In this document: positions 49,952 through 58,648 of the stretch, piece by piece
Position numbering within the stretch: the first letter of the stretch is position 1
Layout: every line of letters begins with the position of its first letter
Translations under genes and position numbers: made by a program
Notes under the pieces: model-generated
Database searches by the model: none
The model's input: the letters and a program-made list of their open reading frames with translations, nothing else
What the model was told of the DNA's origin: nothing
Origin: Aldehydirespirator sp965261105
GTDB taxonomy: Bacteria > Actinomycetota > Acidimicrobiia > Acidimicrobiales > Aldehydirespiratoraceae
DNA: 64,000 nucleotides
Assembly (NCBI GenBank): GCA_965261105.1
Contig: CBDHCM010000006.1
Location: forward strand, 1 to 64,000
Direction of reading: 5' to 3'

Positions 49952-51247
49952 ATGACTGATCAGAGGGCACCAATGCCGCCGATCCCGTCCGCGTTGGTTG
50001 CGGCCAGGCGGGCGATGGTGGTCGCTGCGGCCTCGACGGTGATCGCCGCTTTGGCGGTGGCGATCGCGCTCTTGGGCGATCCCGGGAGCGACCCGGCTGA
50101 GAGCGCGGCCATCGAACAGGCCCGGACTGACGCAGCTGCGGCTCGGACTGAAGCCGATGCGGCCACCGCTATGGCCGAAGCGGCCGCCGCCATAGCCGAC
50201 GCGGCCGCCGGCAAGGCAGCGGCCGCGCAGGAGGCACTCGCCGCGGCTCTGGCTGAGGCCGGCGGGGCTGTGGACCCCGAGGTCATTGCCAGGCTCGAGG
50301 CACAGCTTGAGGAGGCGCGGACCCTCGCGGCCACGGCTCTGGTTGCGGCCAATGCGGCTGCCGGCGTCGAGGACGCCCCTGCCGCCGATACCACTTCCGA
50401 GGAAGAGGCCGCGGTTGAGGATGCCCCAGAGCCGGAGGAGGCGGCCGCGGTTGAAGATGCTCTAGAGCCGGAGGAGGCGGCCGCGGTTGAGGATGCTCCA
50501 GAGCCGGAGGAGGCGGCCGCGGTTGAGGACGGGCCCGTGGCCGACGACACCGACACGGCCGCTGTCCTTCCCGGTGAGTCCTATGAGTTCGGCCCGCCCG
50601 CTGGTGCCGGGCTGGCGGTCGTCGGGGTCGCACACGACAGCGCTCTGAACGTCCGCGACATCCCCAACGGCGAGGTCATCGCCAGGCTGGACAACGTGAT
50701 GGACGGGGTGCGCGATCCTGCCGTCTACGCGCGCCAGGCAGACTCCGACGACATCATCGCCACAGTCGACCTGCAGAGCGGGATTGTCGCTACCGGCAAC
50801 ACCCGCAAGCTGCCGACGACCATCTGGCACGAGCTGCGGGTCGGCGACCTCTTGGGCTGGGCCAGCGGCAGTTATCTCGCACCCCTCGGAGCGGACCGCG
50901 ACGCGACCGCCGAGGTCGTGGAGGCTTTGGGCGGAACCCCGACAGCCGACACCCTGACCGACCTCGGCCTGCAGGTCTCCGCGCTGTTCGCATCCACCGG
51001 CGAGGTGCAGTCGCGAACAACGGTCTCGTCGCGGCCGGGCGTGTTCGAGGCCGTGGGCGACGTCACCCTCGACGTGCTCGGCCTGCCCGACGACGCTGTC
51101 CGGGGCTACCGGGTCAACATCACAGCCGACGCAGGCGCCGAGGACTGGACGCAGGAGGATGCGGGGCCGTTCACGCTCCGATCGGTCACCGTGACGCCGA
51201 TCTGCGACAGCCACCGAGGCGTCAGCGAAGAAGGCCTCTGCCTCTAG
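49952..51247 (+). CDS. membrane-anchored stalk protein with SH3-like module
   Basis: 431 residues. One membrane helix (~residues 22-45), an Ala-rich coiled coil (~50-130), three perfect-length 12-residue repeats (VEDAPEPEEAAA type, encoded by 36-bp units at 50414-50521), then a globular part with an SH3b-like section (ALNVRDIPNGEVIARL, WHELRVGDLLGWASGSYLAPL). The coiled coil strongly resembles the stalk of the ABC lipoprotein at 16293. It probably projects from the membrane into or through the wall. Family not otherwise recognised. Confidence 0.7.
   Translation: MTDQRAPMPPIPSALVAARRAMVVAAASTVIAALAVAIALLGDPGSDPAESAAIEQARTDAAAARTEADAATAMAEAAAAIADAAAGKAAAAQEALAAALAEAGGAVDPEVIARLEAQLEEARTLAATALVAANAAAGVEDAPAADTTSEEEAAVEDAPEPEEAAAVEDALEPEEAAAVEDAPEPEEAAAVEDGPVADDTDTAAVLPGESYEFGPPAGAGLAVVGVAHDSALNVRDIPNGEVIARLDNVMDGVRDPAVYARQADSDDIIATVDLQSGIVATGNTRKLPTTIWHELRVGDLLGWASGSYLAPLGADRDATAEVVEALGGTPTADTLTDLGLQVSALFASTGEVQSRTTVSSRPGVFEAVGDVTLDVLGLPDDAVRGYRVNITADAGAEDWTQEDAGPFTLRSVTVTPICDSHRGVSEEGLCL
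50414..50521 (+). repeat. 3 x 36-bp tandem repeat
   Basis: Units at 50414, 50450 and 50486 with only a few changes, each coding for 12 residues of an acidic Ala/Pro/Glu linker. Confidence 0.95.
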
Positions 51248-51278
51248 CCGGCTGCACTAGTTGAGGCTGGCATGCGGC

Positions 51279-51968
51279 CTATTGGGGCGGCGTCACCTCA
51301 TAGTCCATGTCTCGGAGTTGTCCCACCGCGGCCTCAGTGTGCTGTCGAACGGTGGCCCGAGCCTGGTTCCGCTCCCATTCCTTAAGTGATCGCTCGACCA
51401 GTTGATTCCATCCCGGCAGCCAGTCAACGAACAACTTCTCGCGATTCAGGAACTGCAGTAGTTCTTCAACAGTCGGCCTGAATCGACGCCCGCCCACGGG
51501 AAAGTGGATCTCGAATAATCTCGGCAGACGAAGTCCGGCAGTCCCATAGATCCACCCGAATTCCATAGATTCGGCGTGAAGATGTACATGGGCGACTGGC
51601 TTGTTGTAGGCATCTCGGTTGTACTCAATCCGGAATACAGGTCGCCGCTTTCGACGTGGGGCAGGTCGAACCCATAGTCCGTAGGTCGACTGCTGTACGG
51701 CGAGATGGTTGGACTCGTCGTCCAGGGAGACGTGGAACTCGATCTTTAGCATCAAGGGAGGTTGGTCGGCGCCGTCACAGGTACGCATGAGTGGTATCAG
51801 GCTGAAGCCGGATCCGTCGGTCTCGAAGGGCAGGGGGCCTATTCGAAGTCGCTGCTCACTGTCAGCATCGACGACGCCAAACAGGGGAGCGTCCGCTACG
51901 CATCCGCCGATGAGGTTGTTTAGCCGATCGACGAAGTCGCTGGACTTCGTCTGAAGACGGTCGCTCAC
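51279..51968 (-). CDS. unknown protein, gene 2 of a two-gene unit
   Basis: 229 residues from a GTG overlapping the upstream gene's stop. Contains PVFRIEYNRDAYNKPVAHVH with HLHAES (a His-rich strand) and LFEIHFPVGGRRFRPTVEELLQFL. Family not recognised. The lower GC than its neighbours and the small coupled upstream gene give the look of an accessory pair. Confidence 0.55.
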   Translation of the reverse strand: MSDRLQTKSSDFVDRLNNLIGGCVADAPLFGVVDADSEQRLRIGPLPFETDGSGFSLIPLMRTCDGADQPPLMLKIEFHVSLDDESNHLAVQQSTYGLWVRPAPRRKRRPVFRIEYNRDAYNKPVAHVHLHAESMEFGWIYGTAGLRLPRLFEIHFPVGGRRFRPTVEELLQFLNREKLFVDWLPGWNQLVERSLKEWERNQARATVRQHTEAAVGQLRDMDYEVTPPQ

Positions 51969-52153
51969 GCCGCGACGGGAAGGTCTTCCTCGGTGAGGAT
52001 GTCGCCCCAGATCAGCCAGAGGTCCCGCAGCGACGGATCGTCCAGACGGTCGGCCTTTCCTAGCTCATAGAACAGGCGAAGCCCGAGCCCGGTGTCGTTC
52101 GCGGCCCTTTCAAGCATTCTGACAATCTCTTCCCTTCGGACCGTGATGCTCAT
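51965..52153 (-). CDS. unknown small protein, gene 1 of a two-gene unit
   Basis: 62 residues with a GGGAGGAG ribosome site ~6 nt before the ATG. All-helical, acidic (MLERAANDTGLGLRLFYELG). Ends in a 4-nt overlap with the 229-residue gene. The layout resembles small toxin-antitoxin or immunity pairs, but no known fold is visible. Confidence 0.6.
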   Translation of the reverse strand: MSITVRREEIVRMLERAANDTGLGLRLFYELGKADRLDDPSLRDLWLIWGDILTEEDLPVAA

Positions 52154-52528
52154 GCTTGGCTCCTCCCTCGGTGCTCCTGAGCGTAGTTGAGCCGTAGGAC
52201 ATTGATGACCCTTGCAGATCGGTTGAGTTGCATAGTGGTGAGACAGGAGCACTCCCCGGGCTCTGGAGGGTTCGGCGAGCGCTTGATCGCACGTGAGCGG
52301 CTCGTAGTTGAGGTTGGCAACGGCCCGCGACGCAGTAGGGCACTGCGGTGGTCTACGGCACAGCGAGACTTGCTGCGCTCTTGAGGGCGGCCCGGGCCGA
52401 GGCGGGGCCTGCCCGCATGGGCGGACCGATGTTGTCCGACCGGTCCCGGTGGGTGGGCGTCTGCCGTTGGATCAGGTGTGCGGGCAGATCGAGGGCTGTC
52501 TCGGGGTTCGGGCAGGTGGCTGCCGAAG
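52154..52528. other. intergenic region without recognised features
   Basis: 375 bp between the accessory pair and mrp. No gene, RNA or clear repeat was seen; it should hold the promoter of the 62-residue gene on the minus strand. Confidence 0.5.
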
Positions 52529-53764
52529 TCAGCTCTCGGCGGCGTCCTCGGGGTCGGCGGCGTCCTCCGGGTCGGCGGCGTCCTCGGGGTCGGCGGCGTT
52601 CTCCGGGTCTAGAGCGTCGAGCGCGGCCACAGCTGCCTCGAGCATCCGGGCGCTGCAGCCGGCCATCTCCACCGGCGGCACGTGCTCTTTCGACAGCGCC
52701 CGGGCCACCGACCTGAAGGCCTCGGCCGCGGCGCCGTCGCCGAGCGCTACCGGCTCGCCGGTGTCGAAGCCGTCGGCCACGGCAGGTTCGAGGGGAATGC
52801 GGCCCAGCAGCGGGACCCCGACCTCGGCCGCGAGGGCCGCGCCCCCTCCCGAGCCGAACACGAGATGGCGATGGCCGTCGGGCGTGGCCAGGTAGCTCAT
52901 GTTCTCGATCACGCCCACGATGCGCAGGTAGTTCTTGCGGCCCATGTCCACCGCCCTCGCGGCCACCCTCTGGGCGGCTGCCGCCGGGGTGGTGACGATG
53001 ATCATCTCGGCCCTCGGCAGCATCTTGGCCAGGCCCATTTGCACGTCGCCGGTGCCCGGCGGCATGTCGATCAGCAGGTAGTCGAGGTCGTCGTTCCAGC
53101 GCACGTCCTCGCAGAAGTGCTGCACGGCCCGGTTGAGCATCAGCCCCCGCCACATCAGCGCCGAGTCCTCCCGGTCCACGAGGAACCCCATCGACACCAC
53201 GTCGAGGCGGCCCTCGCCGATCGTCCGGCTGATCGGCACGATCTTGCCGCCGTCGGAGCGGAGGTCGCCGTCCACGCCCAGCATCTGGGGCACCGAGTAG
53301 CCCCAGATGTCGGCGTCCATCACCCCGACGTTGAACCCTTCCGCGGCCAACGCGGCGGCCAGGTTGGTGGTCACGGTGGACTTTCCCACGCCGCCCTTGC
53401 CGCTGGCCACCATCAGCACCTTCGTGGTGGGCGGGATGGCCGTGTCGGGGGCCCGTTGCGACACGTTGAAGCGGGCCTTGGCCATGGCCGCGGCCTTCTC
53501 GTCGACGGTCAGCTCGGCCCACACGATGCGCACCTTGGTCACGCCGGGCAGGGACTCGAGTCGGGCCTTGACATCCTTCTGGATCTGGGCCCGCAGGGGG
53601 CAGCCCGAGGTGGTGAGGGCGATCTCGACCCGCACCAACCCGTCGTCGGACACCTGCGCGCCGCGGGCCATGCCCAGCTCCACCAGGTTGCTGCCCAGTT
53701 CGGGATCGACCACACCGCGCATCAGTTCCATGACTGCCTCGGCCGTCGGCGCGGTCGTGGTCAC
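52529..53764 (-). CDS. mrp: Mrp/NBP35-type Fe-S carrier ATPase
   Basis: 411 residues. An N-terminal MIP18-like domain (VMELMRGVVDPELGSNLVEL, TTSGCPLRAQI) is followed by a P-loop with deviant Walker A (SGKGGVGKST) and LLIDMPPGTGD. The CxxC found in many ApbC proteins is replaced by SYLATPDG, as in other actinobacterial forms. It loads or carries Fe-S clusters. The C-terminal tail is four DPEDAA-type units from 18-bp repeats (about 52541-52612). It is divergent from the IscA-type gene at 53897, a fitting partner. Confidence 0.9.
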   Translation of the reverse strand: MTTTAPTAEAVMELMRGVVDPELGSNLVELGMARGAQVSDDGLVRVEIALTTSGCPLRAQIQKDVKARLESLPGVTKVRIVWAELTVDEKAAAMAKARFNVSQRAPDTAIPPTTKVLMVASGKGGVGKSTVTTNLAAALAAEGFNVGVMDADIWGYSVPQMLGVDGDLRSDGGKIVPISRTIGEGRLDVVSMGFLVDREDSALMWRGLMLNRAVQHFCEDVRWNDDLDYLLIDMPPGTGDVQMGLAKMLPRAEMIIVTTPAAAAQRVAARAVDMGRKNYLRIVGVIENMSYLATPDGHRHLVFGSGGGAALAAEVGVPLLGRIPLEPAVADGFDTGEPVALGDGAAAEAFRSVARALSKEHVPPVEMAGCSARMLEAAVAALDALDPENAADPEDAADPEDAADPEDAAES

Positions 53765-53896
53765 AGTGCGATGCTACCGTGGTGCTCGCCGGGCCGATCC
53801 AGGCCGATCCGGAGCCGCCGGTAGCCGAGCCGGTCACCGGTGGGTAGGTTAGACCCGGCGCAGCAGCCCGCGATCACCAGCGCACGGGGAGCCACC

Positions 53897-54217
53897 ATGA
53901 TCACACTCACCAAAACGGCGTCGGCCAAGGTATCGGAACTCATCAAGGCCGAGGGCGACGACGACCTCGCCCTGCGCGTGGCGGTGCGCCCCGGCGGCTG
54001 CTCGGGCTTCTCCTACGAGATGTACTTCGATACCGAGCTGGGCGAGGGCGACACCAAGGCGACCTTTGGCGACATTCATGTGGTGGTCGACCCGTCGTCG
54101 GCCATGCTGCTCGACGGGGCCACCCTCGACTACTCCGACGGCCTGCAGTCCGCCGGGTTCTCGATCGACAACCCCAACGCCCAGCGCAGCTGCGGCTGCG
54201 GCCAGAGCTTCAGCTAA
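53897..54217 (+). CDS. A-type Fe-S carrier (HesB/IscA/ErpA family)
   Basis: 106 residues with the three cluster cysteines in the normal places: GGCSGFSY and SCGCGQSF near the C-terminus. Accepts and delivers [2Fe-2S]/[4Fe-4S] clusters. It shares a ~130-bp intergenic region with mrp, transcribed the other way, and is followed by a gene whose product needs two [2Fe-2S] clusters. Confidence 0.92.
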   Translation: MITLTKTASAKVSELIKAEGDDDLALRVAVRPGGCSGFSYEMYFDTELGEGDTKATFGDIHVVVDPSSAMLLDGATLDYSDGLQSAGFSIDNPNAQRSCGCGQSFS

Positions 54218-54289
54218 CCCCAAGCTCGGTCGGCCAGCCCGCGCCCCGACTGGCGGCGCCCGATCAGGCTGATCGGCCTGAACCCGAAA

Positions 54290-55975
54290 TTGATGACGCT
54301 TCAGCCCTCCGAGGCCCGATATTCCCACCAGTCTCGGGTGGGCTTCGAGATCGTCGTGGACGGTGCGGCGGTGGTGGTGGCCGATGAGGGGCTGACGCTG
54401 CTGGACGTGCTGCGCGAGCGGCTCGGGGTGCGCTCGGTGAAAGACGGGTGCAGCCCTCAGGGTCAGTGCGGGTGCTGCACGGTGCTCGTCGATGGGCAGG
54501 CCCGGGTCGCCTGCGTCACTCCGGCTCGACGGGTGCGGGGCCGCCGGATCACAACACTGGAGGGTCTCGATTCCGATGTTCGAGAGCGGTGGGCGAGGGC
54601 GTTCGGGGCCACCGGGGGCAGCCAGTGCGGGTTCTGCACGCCGGGAATCATCTGCCGCTTCGCCGGTCTCCACGCCAAGGGCGCCGACCACGACGACCGG
54701 AACGTCGCGGCCCGCGCCCTGGCGGCCCATCTCTGTCGCTGCACCGGCTGGCAGCCCATCGTCGACGCCTGGGTGGCTTATCCCCGCCTCGCCGCGGACA
54801 CTGCCGACGACACCCTTGACCCGGATGCGGGCCAGCGGGCCGCTGCCGACCTTCGGACCACCATCGAGGGGCGCTCGCCTCAGTCGACCGGGCCCAATGT
54901 CTCCCTCGGAGCGGGCGGGTTCGCCGACGACACCGCCCCAGACGGCTCCCTTGTGGCTGTACGGGCCGGTCCGCGCTGTGAGGCTGCCGACGAGCACGCC
55001 TGGGTGGTGGCGGAGACTGCCGTCGAGGCACGAAGGCTCGCCGGCCAGATTCCGGGACGGCGCACCACCGCCGGCTGGGACCCGCCGCTGGAGGTGCCGC
55101 CGGGGGATTGGGCCGTGACGCTGCGCACGGGCTGGGTGGAGCCCGGCTATCTGGAGACCGACGCAGCTTGGTGCGAGCCCGGTGGCGAGCCTGCCTCCCC
55201 GCTGGGCAACGGCGGCGCCTTCGGCGGGAAGCGGGACTCGCCGGTGGCCGAGGCCTCCCGCCGCCTGGCCGACCGGCACGGACGGCCGGTGCGGGTGTTG
55301 TGGTCGCGTCCTGACGCGGCCGAACTCGGTCCCAAGCGTCCGCCGATCGCCGCTGGCGTGCGACCCGACGGCACCGGCGAGATGCTGGTCGCCCGCACCC
55401 CGGGCATTGTCGAGGCGATCCAGACCTACGCGCCAGCCCTGACAGTCACCGAGGTCGACGTTCCCGGGCCGCCCACCTCGTCACAGGTGCGGGCCGCGGG
55501 CTGGGCCGAGGCCGCGGTGCTGCTGGCCGCGGTCCGGCGCGAGCCCGGCTGGGCCGAGGCGCCCGATGGAGGGTCGGCCGCAGCCGAGGTCCGGCGCGAG
55601 CCCGGCTGGATCGCCTGCCCCGGCGGCGGATCGGCCACCGCCGCGGTTGCGGCCGACGGGACGATCAGCGTGCGGGTGCGAGCCGGCCGCCCCCTCGACG
55701 AGACCGTGCTGCGCTCCTACTGCACCGGCGCGGCCCACATGGCCTATTCGTGGGTCACCAGCGAGTCGCTCGGCGTGGACTCCGACGGCATCGTCCACGA
55801 TCTGACCGTTCGGTCCTTCGGCATCGTCGGCGCGGCCCAGATGCCGGCGGTGGGGGTCGAGATCGTCGACGACGGTTCCGAGCCCGTCAACGGCAGCGAC
55901 GCGGTGTTCGCCGCGGTTGCCGCCGCGGTATGGATCCACCGGGGATGCTCGCCGACGTGGCCCACCGGCCGCTGA
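54290..55975 (+). CDS. compact molybdenum-hydroxylase-like fusion ([2Fe-2S] subunit plus partial Mo subunit)
   Basis: 561 residues. Residues 15-165 are a complete XdhA/CoxS small subunit: plant-type [2Fe-2S] (CSPQGQCGCCTVLVDG) and the second cluster domain (QCGFCTPG, CRCTGW). The rest aligns only with pieces of the molybdopterin subunit: VEPGYLETDAAWCEPGGE, GNGGAFGGKRDSP, and a C-terminal MPAVGVEIVDDGSEPVNGSD. It is too short for a full catalytic subunit (~750 residues) and has no FAD domain. It is either a condensed enzyme, a scaffold, or a decayed gene still in frame. Confidence 0.75.
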   Translation: MMTLQPSEARYSHQSRVGFEIVVDGAAVVVADEGLTLLDVLRERLGVRSVKDGCSPQGQCGCCTVLVDGQARVACVTPARRVRGRRITTLEGLDSDVRERWARAFGATGGSQCGFCTPGIICRFAGLHAKGADHDDRNVAARALAAHLCRCTGWQPIVDAWVAYPRLAADTADDTLDPDAGQRAAADLRTTIEGRSPQSTGPNVSLGAGGFADDTAPDGSLVAVRAGPRCEAADEHAWVVAETAVEARRLAGQIPGRRTTAGWDPPLEVPPGDWAVTLRTGWVEPGYLETDAAWCEPGGEPASPLGNGGAFGGKRDSPVAEASRRLADRHGRPVRVLWSRPDAAELGPKRPPIAAGVRPDGTGEMLVARTPGIVEAIQTYAPALTVTEVDVPGPPTSSQVRAAGWAEAAVLLAAVRREPGWAEAPDGGSAAAEVRREPGWIACPGGGSATAAVAADGTISVRVRAGRPLDETVLRSYCTGAAHMAYSWVTSESLGVDSDGIVHDLTVRSFGIVGAAQMPAVGVEIVDDGSEPVNGSDAVFAAVAAAVWIHRGCSPTWPTGR

Positions 55976-56055
55976 GCGAATCGGGTGTGATCAAGCGGTC
56001 GGTGAGCCCATCGAGTGTGGGCGGGGGCCGTTGATGCTGGCAGCCGGCTTCCGGG

Positions 56056-56310
56056 TCAAGTGCGTCGGCTACCCGGGAAGCTGAGCCGTCGGCGCCGCTG
56101 GTGCTGGTCAGTGAGCCGGGGATAGCCGCTCTCGGCTTCGTTGCGGGCCAGTTCCAGGTACTCGTTGGGGCCATCGTCGGTGTGGTTGGCCGCGTCGGAA
56201 TCAGCCTTGAGGAAGCTCCCGAGCGCCGCAGCCAGGATCCCGCTGCCCACGAGCACCGCCACCGGGAGCAGGACGACCAGCACGATCACCATCACTATCG
56301 CTCCGGCCAC
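56056..56310 (-). CDS. small single-pass membrane protein
   Basis: 84 residues: one N-terminal membrane helix (VMVIVLVVLLPVAVLVGSGIL) and an acidic, then basic cytoplasmic tail. Family not recognised. On the same strand as the OsmC remnant and overlapping the out-of-frame read-through of it. Confidence 0.5.
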   Translation of the reverse strand: MAGAIVMVIVLVVLLPVAVLVGSGILAAALGSFLKADSDAANHTDDGPNEYLELARNEAESGYPRLTDQHQRRRRLSFPGSRRT

Positions 56311-56359
56311 GGCCCGAGCATACGCGTTCAGGGTTCAGCCGTGCACCAGTTCGTAGCGG

Positions 56360-56566
56360 GCCTATCGGACTGTCGACGAGCTGCGCAACCGTGATGCAGG
56401 TGCAGGCCGCCACCGACGACAGCACCAGTTCGTAGGGGTTGGGGCCCGTGTCGGCGCCGCCGACGTCGCTGGGCTCATCCGCGTGCCACCGGTGCGACCC
56501 GGACCGCAGCTCCACCGAGAACGCGGCGCCGGGCTCGATCTTGATGTCGGCGGTGACGGTGGTCAT
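56360..56566 (-). pseudogene. OsmC-family protein, 5' fragment
   Basis: From ATG 56566 about 68 residues match OsmC/Ohr-type peroxide-reducing proteins: strands with FSVELRSGSHRW, DTGPNPYELVLSSVAACTC (first redox Cys). After ITVAQL the sequence no longer fits the family and runs on as unrelated frame to 56201. The second half with the second Cys is missing. Probably cut by a deletion that brought in the small membrane-protein gene. Confidence 0.65.
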
Positions 56567-56674
56567 GCCGCCGGCGTAAGGCGAGCCGTGGCCTTCTTTG
56601 AGCGCAAATGCTGCCCTGGTCAGCTTTGTTGCGCACAAAAGCCACGACGGCCCCCGGCTGCGATACTGCAGTCC

Positions 56675-57448
56675 ATGTCAGCGGACGCATACGAGCGCGA
56701 CGGGCATGTCGCCACCATCACCTACAACCGCCCCGAGGCCCTCAACGCCGTCAACGGGGCCATGCGCCGAGCCCTGGACGAGGCCTGGGTGGCCTTCAGG
56801 GAGGACACCGAGGCCTGGGTGGCCATCGTCACCGGCGCGGGCCGGGCCTTCTGCGCGGGCGCTGACCTCAAGGACTCCGAGGGCTCGACCGGCGATTGGC
56901 CAGGCTCGTTCTGGGAGTGGCCCACCATCACCACTTTCGAGTCGGGCCTGGAGATCTGGAAGCCCACCATCGCCGCGGTCAACGGAGCATGCATCGGCTA
57001 CGGCCTCACCGCGGTGCTGGCCTGCGACTTCGTTCTGGCCAGCGAGCGGGCCACCTTCGCCTACCCCGAGGTCCGGATCGGAGTGCCGACCATCGTCGGC
57101 GCCCTGCGCCTACCCGATCGTGTCGCCTGGCCCGATGCGCTCGAGATGCTGCTGACCGGCGAGACCATCGACGCCGCCAAGGCCAAAGAGATGGGCTTGG
57201 CCTGGAAGGTCACACCCCACGACGAGCTCCTAGCCGAGGCTCGATCTCTGGCCGACCGGCTCTGCGCAGGCGCCCCCCTGGCCGTGCGGGCGACCAACGA
57301 GATGGCCCGCCGGGGACGCACCCTGCCATGGACCGAGGCCGTCCGCATGGGCGAGACCATGCGGCGGGTGGCGGCCAACACCGCCGACGCCGCCGAGGGC
57401 CTGGCCGCCCGGCAAGAACGCCGCCCCCCGAAGTGGCAAGCTCGCTAA
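56675..57448 (+). CDS. enoyl-CoA hydratase/isomerase family protein
   Basis: 257 residues with crotonase motifs: YNRPEALNAVNG, GAGRAFCAGADLKD (oxyanion hole) and GACIGYGLTAVLACDFVLAS. The acidic residues in AYPEVRIGVPTIVGA fit the catalytic Glu region. Acts on acyl-CoA in beta-oxidation or a related route. Convergent with the pot operon; the terminator lies between. Confidence 0.9.
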   Translation: MSADAYERDGHVATITYNRPEALNAVNGAMRRALDEAWVAFREDTEAWVAIVTGAGRAFCAGADLKDSEGSTGDWPGSFWEWPTITTFESGLEIWKPTIAAVNGACIGYGLTAVLACDFVLASERATFAYPEVRIGVPTIVGALRLPDRVAWPDALEMLLTGETIDAAKAKEMGLAWKVTPHDELLAEARSLADRLCAGAPLAVRATNEMARRGRTLPWTEAVRMGETMRRVAANTADAAEGLAARQERRPPKWQAR

Positions 57449-57504
57449 GAGGATCCGCCGGTCCGGTTCAGGTGTCGTAGGAGGGCCGAATCGGGCGCGC
57501 CCTC

Positions 57505-57528
57505 GGCCGGCGCCGAGCTGCGCCGGCC
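57505..57528. terminator. bidirectional hairpin between echA-like and potD
   Basis: GGCCGGCGC and GCGCCGGCC arms (9 bp perfect) with a 6-nt loop, between two convergent genes. There is no T-run. Confidence 0.65.
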
Positions 57529-57547
57529 GGGGAGCGCGCGATGAGGG

Positions 57548-58648
57548 TTAGCCCTTGGCCTCGATGAAGGCGTCGGAGTAGTTGGTCTCGAAGTCGCCGG
57601 TGTCCTGGATCTCCTCCAGAGACGACACGCCGCCGGGGATCACATTCGGATCGTTCACGAAGTTGAGCAGATCCTCGTCGAGCCCGTCGAAGGCGGCCTC
57701 GTTGGGCGTGGAGTAGTAGTTGTAGTTCGACAGCGCCGCGCCGGTGTCGGCCCGCAGCAGGAAGTTGATGAATGTGTGGGCCGTGCACGGGCTCTGCGCG
57801 TCGTACACCACCGCCATGTTGTCGATCCAGCGGGTGCCGCCCTCGCGGGGCACGAAGTACACGTAGTCGTCGGGATTGTCGGTCTCGAGGAACTGGGTGA
57901 ACATGTCGCCGGAGTAGCCGTGGCCGATCACCGTCTCGCCGCCGGTGAGCAGCTCGTCGGCCGAGTCGGTGTTGAACGCGGCCAGCCGGTCCCGGGTGTC
58001 GGTGATCAGCTGCTTGGCCTCGTCGAGCTCGCCCTCGTCGGTGGTGTTGAGCGAGTAGCCCAGATACTTGAGGGCTGCGCCCATGGTCTCGCGGGGGTCG
58101 TTCAGCAGGCTGATCTTCCCCGCGAAGGCATCGGCCATGACCGGGTCGAAGACCAGGCCCCAGCTGCGGTCGAAGTCGGTCCCTACCACCGCGGTGTTGA
58201 CGCCGAGGCCGGTGGTGCCCCACTGGTAGGGCACCGAGTACTCGCCGGTCGGGTCGTACGAGAGGTCGTTGAAGTCGGCGGAGATGTTCGACCGGTTGGG
58301 TATGGCGTCGAAGTTGAGCGCCATGATGTTGCCCGAGGCGATGAGGATCTTCACCATGTAGTCCGATGGCACGATCAGGTCGTAGCCGCTGTTTCCCGCG
58401 GCGATGATGGGCTGCATGGCCTCGTTGGAGTCGTAGGTGTCGAGGGTCCAGCTCACGCCGTACTCCGCGGCGAACTGATCCAGCAGCTCCTCGTCTATGT
58501 ACTCCGACCAGTTGTACATGTTGAGGTCGCCGTCTGCCTGGTCCACCTCGCAGTCGGCGGCACCGGTCTCGTCGTCGCCCCCCGAGCAGGAGGCGGCCAG
58601 CAGTGCGAGCACCCCCAGCGCGGCGATTGTCTTAGTGAGTGTCCTCAT
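57548..58648 (-). CDS. potD: spermidine/putrescine-type ABC substrate-binding lipoprotein
   Basis: 366 residues. Signal peptide with lipobox LAASC, lipidated Cys21. Binding fold starts DLNMYNWSEYIDEELLDQF, the hallmark of PotD/PotF proteins (polyamine-like cations), with SDYMVKILIASGN and GGETVIGHGYSGDM. Last gene of potABCD. Its ATG overlaps the potC stop by ATGA. Confidence 0.92.
   Translation of the reverse strand: MRTLTKTIAALGVLALLAASCSGGDDETGAADCEVDQADGDLNMYNWSEYIDEELLDQFAAEYGVSWTLDTYDSNEAMQPIIAAGNSGYDLIVPSDYMVKILIASGNIMALNFDAIPNRSNISADFNDLSYDPTGEYSVPYQWGTTGLGVNTAVVGTDFDRSWGLVFDPVMADAFAGKISLLNDPRETMGAALKYLGYSLNTTDEGELDEAKQLITDTRDRLAAFNTDSADELLTGGETVIGHGYSGDMFTQFLETDNPDDYVYFVPREGGTRWIDNMAVVYDAQSPCTAHTFINFLLRADTGAALSNYNYYSTPNEAAFDGLDEDLLNFVNDPNVIPGGVSSLEEIQDTGDFETNYSDAFIEAKG

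Noticed and set aside
56201..56360. C-terminal continuation of the OsmC frame
   Set aside because: The sequence after ITVAQL does not fit OsmC and overlaps the small membrane-protein gene in another frame; treated as read-through past a junction.
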